DNA from: Limisphaerales bacterium
GTDB taxonomy: Bacteria > Verrucomicrobiota > Verrucomicrobiia > Limisphaerales > UBA11358
DNA: 12,579 bases
Direction: 5' to 3'
Assembly (NCBI GenBank): GCA_003133815.1
Contig: PKZR01000442.1
Location: forward strand, 1 to 12,579
Numbering within the stretch: the stretch's first letter is position 1; each line of letters begins with the position of its first letter. Positions 1 to 5,261 of the stretch are shown here, piece after piece. The notes under the pieces are model-generated. The model ran no database searches. It saw only the letters and a program-made list of their open reading frames with translations, and was not told the DNA's origin. The position numbers were made by a program, and so were the translations under genes.

Positions 1-1
1 T

Positions 2-1663
2 TATCGCTGGGTCATCTGTGCGCTGCTGTTTTTTTCCACGACCGTCAATTACATGGACCGTCAGGTCATCAGCTATCTCAAGGAATTCTTTTGCACGCCG
101 CTAGAACAGGGCGGCTTCGGCTGGACCAATTCGGATTATGCCAATGTCACCACGGTGTTTACCGGTTTTTACGCTGGCATGACCATTCTTGCCGGCTGGG
201 TCATTGACAAAATCGGCACCAAGCTCGGCCTCGCCTTGTCGCTGATTGTTTGGTCGATTTTCGGAATTCTCAATGCCTTTGTCGGCAACCTGACGTGGAT
301 GCACATGATCGTGCGCAGCTTGTTCGGCATCGGCGAGGCGGGCAATTTCCCCGCCTCCATCAAGACCGTGGCCGAATGGTTTCCCAAACGCGAACGCGCC
401 CTGGCCACCGGCATTTTCAACAGCGGCGCGAACGTTGGCGCGATGATCAGCGCGCTTTTCGTGCCGTGGTGCCTCATCCATTTCGGCGATCAGCAGGGCT
501 GGAAAATGGCCTTCATCCTCACCGGTGCCGTCGGCTTCATCTGGCTCATTTTTTGGTTCCTGTTTTACGCCCCGCCCGGACAGCACAAACTGATTTCCAA
601 AGCTGAATACGATTACAACCACAGCGACCGCGACGAATCCCCGGCCCTGGAAAAACAGGATGACAAATCCGGCAAAAAAGTTTCGGTCTCGCTTGTTTCT
701 TTCTCCGGCCGGATGTCGCAGGCGGAATTCGTCGGCATCAGCAGCATGATTATTTTCCTGTGCCTGTTCGTTTATTTTATTTCGACCATGTTCCCCAGCC
801 TGAACCATAACACTGCGTTAATTTTGTATGGCACAGTTGGCCTGGTCGCTTTTGGAGTAAGCCTAGCCACGCAAGTGCGTCGCTGGCACGACCTCGGCAA
901 ATCCGGCTGGGGCGCGCTGCTCAATCTGCTGCCCGGCGTCGGCACACTGATTTCAATTCTCATCCTCGCCACGCGGCCCACCGTTGCCACCGCCAATCAA
1001 TTCGGTAATTCCGCCAAGCCGGGCCTGCTGGGCTACCGGCAGACGTGGGCGTTTTTCTTTGGAAAATTTTTCACCGATGGCGTCTGGTGGTTCTACCTGT
1101 TCTGGCTGCCGGATTATTTGCACAAACAATTCGGCATGACCAAGCACGAGATCATGCTGCCAACCTTCATCGTCTATGGCGTGGCCATTGTCGGCAGCGT
1201 TTACGGCGGCAGCATTCCGCTCACATTAATGAAGCGCGGCATGCCCACTTATCAGGCCCGCATGACCGCGATGTTCATCATCGCCCTGTTTCCCTTGACC
1301 GTTTTGACCACGCAGTATTTTGCGAATGTGAATCAATTCGGCCATTACGCTTCCACGCTGGCGGTTGCCATCATCTGCATCGGCGCGGCGGCGCATCAGG
1401 CGTGGTCGGCAAATTTGTTCACGACCGTCTCCGACATGTTCCCAAAAAAATCCGTCGGCTCCGTCACCGGCATCGGCGCGATGGCTGGCGGACTCGGCGG
1501 CGTGATCGTCCTCAAACTTTCCGGCACGCTGGCGGACACCTTCAAAGAGAATCCGCAGCACGCTTATCTCATCATGTTCGCCGTTTGCGCGTTGAGTTAT
1601 CTCACCGCCTGGGGCTTGATGAAAGCCTTTGTGCCGCGCCACAAACCCATCACGGATTTGTAA
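2..1663 (+). CDS. Hexuronate-type MFS transporter with inserted DUF805 domain (5' end outside window)
   Basis: This is an inner-membrane carrier of the anion:cation symporter group of the MFS, closest in feel to ExuT-type hexuronate transporters. The frame is open from base 2, and the residues before the first in-window ATG (base 53) read YRWVICALLFFSTTVNYMDR, the usual first transmembrane helix of this family, so only some 10-20 residues are missing. Family marks include GIGEAGNFPASIKTVAEWFP (about residue 110 of the visible 553) followed by a KRERALATGIFNSG stretch, and YRQTWAFFFGKFFTDGVWWF at the start of the second half. Ordinary members have about 430 residues. The extra ~110 are a DUF805-like domain in the central cytoplasmic loop (bases 695-1012). 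It converges on an SDR and KDG-kinase pair, which supports uronate uptake. The substrate is inferred; the family is firm. Confidence 0.88.
   Translation, partial: YRWVICALLFFSTTVNYMDRQVISYLKEFFCTPLEQGGFGWTNSDYANVTTVFTGFYAGMTILAGWVIDKIGTKLGLALSLIVWSIFGILNAFVGNLTWMHMIVRSLFGIGEAGNFPASIKTVAEWFPKRERALATGIFNSGANVGAMISALFVPWCLIHFGDQQGWKMAFILTGAVGFIWLIFWFLFYAPPGQHKLISKAEYDYNHSDRDESPALEKQDDKSGKKVSVSLVSFSGRMSQAEFVGISSMIIFLCLFVYFISTMFPSLNHNTALILYGTVGLVAFGVSLATQVRRWHDLGKSGWGALLNLLPGVGTLISILILATRPTVATANQFGNSAKPGLLGYRQTWAFFFGKFFTDGVWWFYLFWLPDYLHKQFGMTKHEIMLPTFIVYGVAIVGSVYGGSIPLTLMKRGMPTYQARMTAMFIIALFPLTVLTTQYFANVNQFGHYASTLAVAIICIGAAAHQAWSANLFTTVSDMFPKKSVGSVTGIGAMAGGLGGVIVLKLSGTLADTFKENPQHAYLIMFAVCALSYLTAWGLMKAFVPRHKPITDL
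695..1012 (+). other. DUF805-like membrane domain inserted in the MFS central loop
   Basis: The stretch begins with VSFSGRMSQAEF, matching the usual DUF805 opening (F-x-GR-hydrophilic-EF/YW). It carries RRWHDLGKSGWGALLNLLPG, matching the DUF805 hallmark RRLHDIGKSGWW, and ends with NQFG, like the family's terminal NRFG. Between these are about three hydrophobic segments. DUF805 proteins are normally free-standing small inner-membrane proteins such as E. coli YhaH; their role is not established. Here the domain is in frame, and the flanking transporter sequence (the loop after helix 6 and YRQTWAF before helix 7) is intact on both sides. Confidence 0.85.
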
Positions 1664-1673
1664 AAAATTCTGC

Positions 1674-1715
1674 AAAAAAAAAAGCCCTTTGAAGATTTTG
1701 TCTTCAACGGGCTTT
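1674..1715 (-). terminator. Intrinsic terminator of the SDR gene, between convergent genes
   Basis: A 15-bp stem with one mismatch (1681-1695 with 1701-1715) has a 5-nt loop. On the minus strand it is followed by a run of ten T (plus-strand A 1674-1683), the classic form of a Rho-independent terminator. It ends the minus-strand SDR/kinase unit. It may also slow plus-strand transcription from the transporter, but on that side there is no U-tract after the stem. Confidence 0.88.
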
Positions 1716-1735
1716 GGGGCGTTTGCCGCCGTCAA

Positions 1736-2551
1736 TCAAATCGTCTGGCTCAAATAACCGCCGTCCACCCGGATATCCGTGCCGGTGACAAACGAACTCG
1801 CCGAGTGCGACGCGAGAAAAACGCACGCGCCGATGAGTTCCTTGGATTCGCCGAAACGGTTCATCGGCGTGTGGCCCCAGATTGCCTTCGTGCGCGCCGT
1901 GGGTGAACCGTCGTCGTTGAACAACAGCTTGCGATTTTGCTCCGCCGGAAAAAATCCAGGCGTGATGGTGTTCACCCGCACGCCTTTGGTGGCCCACTCG
2001 CGCGCGAGAAATTGCGAGAGGTTCAGCACCGCCGCCTTTGCCGCGGAGTAGCTCATCACTCGCGACAGCGGCAAGTGCGCCGACACGCTGGCGATATTGA
2101 TGATGCTGCCTTTGCCGCGCTGGCACATGCCCGGCCCGAATTCCTGGCAGGGCAAAAATGCGCCGCCGATGTAATTCAAATCCAGATTCGCGTTGAGCGC
2201 CTCCAGCGAAATTTTTTCGAATGGATTTTCTGCGGTGACCGTCACCTTCGGATCGTTGCCGCCGGCGGCGTTCACCAAAATCGTCGGCGCACCCAGCGCG
2301 GCTTCGATTTTCTTGTGCGCATCAGCGAGACTGGCGCGTGAGCTGGCGTCGCAGGTGAAAAACGCCGCGTTGCCGCCGGCATCTTTGATGGCTTTGACGC
2401 GGGCTTGGCCGCGTTCTTCGTTGCGCCCGAGCACGGCGACTTTTGCGCCGGCGGCCGCGAGGCCGTCAGCCAATGCGCCGCCCAGCACGCCCGTCGCGCC
2501 GATGACCACGGCGACTTCGCCTTTGAGTGAAAAGATTTCAGATGTATTCAT
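1736..2551 (-). CDS. SDR-family oxidoreductase, probable D-mannonate/fructuronate oxidoreductase type
   Basis: A 271-residue short-chain dehydrogenase with all classical parts: the nucleotide-binding glycine motif GATGVLGG (18-25), NAAG (94-97), catalytic Ser155, Tyr168 and Lys172 (S-x12-YSAAK), then NTITPGFFPAEQN and a C-terminal VTGTDIRVDGGY. The NAD(P)-dependent cytoplasmic enzyme would interconvert a keto and a hydroxy sugar acid. The post-catalytic segment (PAEQNRKLLFNDDGSPT and GHTPMNRFGE) resembles SDR-type D-mannonate oxidoreductases, and the neighbours (hexuronate-type MFS, KDG kinase) fit fructuronate-to-mannonate reduction. KduD or a gluconate 5-dehydrogenase are alternatives. It lies 75 bp downstream of the kinase, likely in the same transcript. 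There is no clear Shine-Dalgarno; an AT-rich leader precedes the ATG. Confidence 0.85.
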   Translation of the reverse strand: MNTSEIFSLKGEVAVVIGATGVLGGALADGLAAAGAKVAVLGRNEERGQARVKAIKDAGGNAAFFTCDASSRASLADAHKKIEAALGAPTILVNAAGGNDPKVTVTAENPFEKISLEALNANLDLNYIGGAFLPCQEFGPGMCQRGKGSIINIASVSAHLPLSRVMSYSAAKAAVLNLSQFLAREWATKGVRVNTITPGFFPAEQNRKLLFNDDGSPTARTKAIWGHTPMNRFGESKELIGACVFLASHSASSFVTGTDIRVDGGYLSQTI

Positions 2552-2569
2552 ATTTTATTTTGTTGGTAG

Positions 2570-2589
2570 GGCTGACCTGCGGGTCAGCC
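2570..2589. repeat. Perfect 8-bp palindrome between SDR and kinase genes
   Basis: The arms GGCTGACC (2570-2577) and GGTCAGCC (2582-2589) pair perfectly around a TGCG loop. A GC-rich tail follows (AAGGCGGCGCAGCAGCACCG). No T-tract follows on the minus strand, so it is not a standard terminator. The whole segment looks like a dispersed palindromic element of a kind common between genes in Verrucomicrobia (inference from memory). As RNA it could stabilise the upstream kinase message or slow readthrough. Confidence 0.6.
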
Positions 2590-2626
2590 AAGGCGGCGCA
2601 GCAGCACCGTCCCACCTGATTTAATT

Positions 2627-3721
2627 TTACCGCTGCACCCGCGCACCGCCGCCGCCAATGGTTTTTTCCACTTCCTTGCGGGTGGCCATGCTCGTATCGC
2701 CGGGCGTGGTCGAGGCCAGCGCACCGTGCGCGGCGCCGTATTCAACCGCCTTCTGCGCGTCGTTGAATTCCATGAAACCGAATTGCACGCCGGAGGCAAA
2801 GCTGTCGCCGCCGCCGACGCGGTCGAGGATTTCGAGGCCGGGATACTGCTTGCTCTCGTGAAATTTGCCGTCGTGCCAGAGAATCGCACTCCAGTCGTTC
2901 TTCGTCGCCGTGATGACATGGCGCAGCGTGGTCGCGGCAACCTTGAAATTCGGAAATTCTTTCACGGCCGTCTCGATCATCGCCTTGAACGCGTCTGTTT
3001 CGATGTGCCCAAGCGTTTCCTGACCTTTGACGGCAAAGCCGAGCGACGCGGTGAAATCCTCTTCGTTGCCGATCATCACGTCCACATACTTCGCGATCTC
3101 GCGATTCACCTCCTGCGCCTTCTTGAGGCCGCCGATGGTTTTCCAGAGCGACGGGCGGTAGTTCAAATCGTAACTGACAATCGTGCCATATTTTTTGGCG
3201 GCTTTGACGGCCTCGACGGTCAATTCAGCCGTCGAAGCCGAAAGCGCTGCGTAGATGCCGCCGGTGTGAAACCAGCGCACGCCGACTTTGCCGAAGATAT
3301 GATCCCAATCAATGTCGCCGGGCTTGAGCTGCGAGGCGGCGGTGTTGCCACGATCGGGATTGCCGACCGCGCCGCGAATGCCGAAGCCGCGTTCGGTGAA
3401 ATTCAAACCGTTGCGAACGGTGCGGCCAATGCCATCGTCTTCGCGCCACTTGATGAAGTCGGTGTCCACGCCGCCCTGCATGATGAAGTCCTCGATGAGA
3501 TGGCCGACCTCGTTGTCCACAAACGCGGTGACGACGGCGGTTTTGTAACCAAAACATTTGCGCAGTCCGCGCGAGGTGTTGTATTCGCCGCCGCCTTCCC
3601 ACGCAGTGAACGAGCGCGCGGTGCGGATGCGCCCTTCGCCGGGGTCGAGCCGCAGCATGACTTCGCCGAGCGAGATTTGATCGTATTTGCAGGTGGATTT
3701 TTCGCGTAGTTGAATTGCCAT
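2627..3721 (-). CDS. kdgK: PfkB-family sugar kinase, probable 2-keto-3-deoxygluconate kinase
   Basis: A 364-residue ribokinase/PfkB-family kinase. It has the N-terminal substrate-side motif LGEVMLRLDPGEGRI (18-32), GGGEYNTSRGL (43-53), the SYDLNYRPSLW block (183-193) typical of KDG kinases, and the C-terminal PfkB signature DRVGGGDSFASG (300-311) with the catalytic base Asp306. It would phosphorylate 2-keto-3-deoxygluconate with ATP to KDPG, the step that joins uronate catabolism to the Entner-Doudoroff aldolase. It is first of two genes in a minus-strand unit with the SDR. A weak GGAAA sits a few bases before the ATG. The last ten residues are Gly/Arg-rich and not part of the fold. A fructokinase or other keto-sugar kinase cannot be excluded. 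Confidence 0.85.
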   Translation of the reverse strand: MAIQLREKSTCKYDQISLGEVMLRLDPGEGRIRTARSFTAWEGGGEYNTSRGLRKCFGYKTAVVTAFVDNEVGHLIEDFIMQGGVDTDFIKWREDDGIGRTVRNGLNFTERGFGIRGAVGNPDRGNTAASQLKPGDIDWDHIFGKVGVRWFHTGGIYAALSASTAELTVEAVKAAKKYGTIVSYDLNYRPSLWKTIGGLKKAQEVNREIAKYVDVMIGNEEDFTASLGFAVKGQETLGHIETDAFKAMIETAVKEFPNFKVAATTLRHVITATKNDWSAILWHDGKFHESKQYPGLEILDRVGGGDSFASGVQFGFMEFNDAQKAVEYGAAHGALASTTPGDTSMATRKEVEKTIGGGGARVQR

Positions 3722-3826
3722 AAAGTTTCCAGATTCTAATGAAAAAACGTGAACGAACTCAAATACAATGATTCGCGCAAAATGTTCAACGCTGAAAATC
3801 CTTCGCCCATGGGAATGGGAGATTGC

Positions 3827-3851
3827 CCCTCGCCCATCGGATGGGAGAGGG
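3827..3851. repeat. Palindromic repeat at the 3' end of the DUF6232-like gene
   Basis: CCCTCGCCCAT pairs with ATGGGAGAGGG with one mismatch around a 3-nt loop. A related half-copy (TCGCCCATGGGAATGGGAGA) lies just to the left at 3803-3822. The hairpin directly abuts the stop codon of the minus-strand gene at 3853, so it may serve as an RNA 3'-end barrier. It lacks a T-tract. The rest of 3722-3826 shows no gene; the kinase promoter should lie to its right. Confidence 0.6.
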
Positions 3852-3852
3852 A

Positions 3853-4467
3853 TTATCCATTTGCAATAATGGAATCATTTAATGCCCGAATAATTTGGGA
3901 AATGTGGTTGCGGTCAAAACTCTTATATGCAGTTACTTCACCGCCTGCTGTCTTCAATACTATTTTGAAGGCGCGCTTTTTGTAATTGATGAAGTTTAGT
4001 GAGCCTGCGATGCCGAGCATCAGGAGGCCTATAACTCCCGCACCAACCACGACCCAGAAACTGAACTCAAAAAAAAGCCAACAGAAAAAACCTGCGCCGA
4101 TAATAAAAAGTCCTATCAACGTGAAAATGCCACCCAAAATGGTTCTCATAGGATCTGCTGACTTTATGTCGACAACTTCTTCTGATTCTACAGCTTCAAT
4201 TGATGTAATGCCACGCATAGCGAATGTTTTTGTTCCAACTACAAATCTCGCATTTGTCACCATGATGTCCCCGTCTTGAAAAAATTTAGACTCGTCTGCT
4301 GATACACTGGCTGCAAAACTGGTAGAAGCTGGTGTTTGCCCGCGAGTGCGAATCGGAACCTCAATTGTCTCTTTACAAGCCGGACATTCAGTCAACTGAT
4401 TGGCCAACTCGCTAGGCGCATCAATCGGCTGATTGCATTTTGGGCATGAAAAATTAATTTCTGGCAT
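3853..4467 (-). CDS. Zinc-ribbon plus DUF6232-like membrane protein, function unknown
   Basis: A 204-residue protein, taking the ATG at 4467. An in-frame start 105 bases upstream would add a low-complexity stretch encoded by repeat DNA and is unlikely. Residues 6-38 form a compact zinc ribbon with two CxxC pairs (Cys8/11 and Cys28/31). A Ser/Thr/Ala linker follows, then FFQDGDIMVTNARFVVGTKTF and MRGITSIEAVES, two hydrophobic helices (about 108-133 and 136-156), and a C-terminal RAFKIVLKTAGGEVTAYKS block ending in an ALNDSI helix. The part after the linker matches the pattern of DUF6232 proteins (short beta-sheet, two TM helices, beta-sheet). Its role is unknown. The gene is visibly poorer in GC than its neighbours and stands alone between repeat-rich intergenic regions. 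Confidence 0.75.
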   Translation of the reverse strand: MPEINFSCPKCNQPIDAPSELANQLTECPACKETIEVPIRTRGQTPASTSFAASVSADESKFFQDGDIMVTNARFVVGTKTFAMRGITSIEAVESEEVVDIKSADPMRTILGGIFTLIGLFIIGAGFFCWLFFEFSFWVVVGAGVIGLLMLGIAGSLNFINYKKRAFKIVLKTAGGEVTAYKSFDRNHISQIIRALNDSIIANG

Positions 4468-4474
4468 AAGAACA

Positions 4475-4487
4475 GCGCCGTCGGCGC
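4475..4487. repeat. Small GC hairpin just upstream of the DUF6232-like start codon
   Basis: GCGCC (4475-4479) and GGCGC (4483-4487) pair around a GTC loop. On the minus strand the hairpin ends 7 bases before the ATG at 4467, where a Shine-Dalgarno would be expected. It may limit initiation or simply be the edge of a dispersed repeat. No other ribosome-binding site is visible. Confidence 0.4.
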
Positions 4488-4534
4488 GACCTCTTGTAGA
4501 ACCAAACCCAAACCAAATCAAGCTCCTTGCGGAG

Positions 4535-4571
4535 GGCCACCATTGCGAACGGCCACCGTTGCGAACGGCCA
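4535..4571. repeat. 16-bp direct repeat, two copies plus a partial third
   Basis: GGCCACCATTGCGAAC (4535-4550) is followed at once by GGCCACCGTTGCGAAC (4551-4566) and then GGCCA. There is one difference between the two copies. It sits in the non-coding stretch upstream of the DUF6232-like gene and looks like slippage-generated duplication. Confidence 0.7.
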
Positions 4572-4578
4572 TAAATTC

Positions 4579-4640
4579 GTAGGAGTCGAGGTGACGAGAC
4601 TCAAATCAAAAAATCAGAGACTCCTTACGTCGTCTCCTAC
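4579..4640. repeat. Long imperfect inverted repeat (copy A)
   Basis: The 24-base left arm (4579-4602, starting GTAGGAGTCGAGGTGACGAG) pairs imperfectly with the right arm (4617-4640, ending GTCGTCTCCTAC), leaving a 14-base A-rich loop. Its ends and core resemble copy B at 4710-4771, so the two are probably members of one dispersed palindromic family. Confidence 0.7.
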
Positions 4641-4709
4641 AAGTAAATTTTCCAGCGCCGCGACACCACCCGTTGCAGTCGGCCACCAGCGGAGCGGCAT
4701 TTCATATAT

Positions 4710-4771
4710 CGTAGCAGCCGACGTGAGTCGGCTCTGATCTCAAAATGAGCGAACTCACGTTCGCTGCTACG
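4710..4771. repeat. Long imperfect inverted repeat (copy B)
   Basis: The left arm begins CGTAGCAGCCGACGTGAGTC (4710-4729) and the right arm ends AACTCACGTTCGCTGCTACG (4752-4771). They pair over about 25 bases with a few mismatches around an A-rich loop. The ends GTAG...CTAC and the central GTGAG/CTCAC core are shared with copy A. There is no transposase or terminal direct repeat, so this is more like a REP- or MITE-type element than an insertion sequence. Confidence 0.7.
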
Positions 4772-4786
4772 GAATCGTTTCCGGCG

Positions 4787-4867
4787 GTTCCGCCCCTGTC
4801 CGTCTTCGCTTCGCCACGCCGCGACAGGATGGAGCAGGCCACTGGGTTTGCCGGCCAGGGGCGGGAC
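4787..4867. repeat. Compound palindrome with nested hairpin
   Basis: The outer arms GTTCCGCCCCTG (4787-4798) and CAGGGGCGGGAC (4856-4867) pair with one mismatch. Inside, CCTGTC (4795-4800) can pair with GACAGG (4823-4828), so two competing folds share bases 4795-4798. No reading frame here is convincing. It is probably another dispersed element. Confidence 0.55.
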
Positions 4868-4925
4868 TGTCAATAAATGGGGAAAACGCCCGGGATTTTG
4901 GTGAAATGGTGCCGGAAACCGGTCA

Positions 4926-5261
4926 TTTCGTTGAAAACTCCCCGCCAATCGTCAATTTGACCCCAAAATCGTCGATTTGGGCGGTTTAATCGTTAATTTG
5001 ACCCCGCCATTCGTCGTTTTGGCGGTTCCATTCGATGATTTGGGGTCGTTATTCGTCGTTTTGACCCCGTTGATCGTCAATTTGGGCGTTTTATTCGTGA
5101 ATTCGGAGGCTCCATTCGATGAAAAAATGACTCCATTCGATGATTTGACCCCGTTGACCGTTAATTCGCCCGGGTCATTCGTGAATTCGGCAGGCTCCGT
5201 TCATCAATAAAACCCCGCCGTTCGTGAAATTTACTACGCGGCGGGTGAATTGAACGGTTTC
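4926..5261. repeat. Degenerate 21-bp tandem array, about 16 units
   Basis: A TCG trinucleotide recurs at 4928, 4949, 4969, 4990, 5011, 5032, 5053, 5074, 5095, 5116, 5137, (CCG) 5158, 5179, (TCA) 5201 and 5222, with a worn unit at 5243: spacing is 21 bp with single 20- and 22-bp exceptions. The unit is roughly RWTCGTSRATTTGACCCCGYY; the first half (TCG-T-N-N-W-TT) is best kept and the second half varies between GACCCC, GGGCGG, GGCTCC and similar. Adjacent units are often complementary in their second halves (GACCCCGCC next to GGCGG; GGGGTC next to GACCCC), so an RNA could fold into serial hairpins. The array ends exactly at the stop codon of the minus-strand dehydrogenase gene (5262-5264), so it would form that gene's 3' untranslated tail. 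Period and position are read directly; function is unknown. Confidence 0.85.

Noticed and set aside
2726..3709. Long plus-strand open frame opposite the kinase gene
   Set aside because: Shadow of kdgK; no family motif, antisense composition.
3749..3985. Plus-strand open frame of 78 codons starting upstream of the DUF6232-like gene's 3' end
   Set aside because: Its first half is palindromic repeat DNA and the second half is antisense to the DUF6232-like gene.
4468..4572. N-terminal extension of the DUF6232-like protein
   Set aside because: The added 35 residues are encoded by direct-repeat and hairpin DNA; the zinc ribbon begins right after the ATG at 4467.
4579..4867. Insertion sequence
   Set aside because: No transposase, no terminal direct repeats, elements of only 60-80 bp.
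4637..4948. Minus-strand open frame of 103 codons
   Set aside because: It runs across two palindromic repeats and has no protein-like pattern; Arg-rich antisense-like composition.
4977..5210. Plus-strand open frame of 77 codons with heptad repeats
   Set aside because: TTG start, no ribosome site, sequence explained by the 21-bp periodicity; kept only as an observation.
4926..5261. CRISPR array
   Set aside because: The unit is 21 bp with no alternation of constant repeats and unique spacers, the copies are degenerate throughout, and no cas gene is near.
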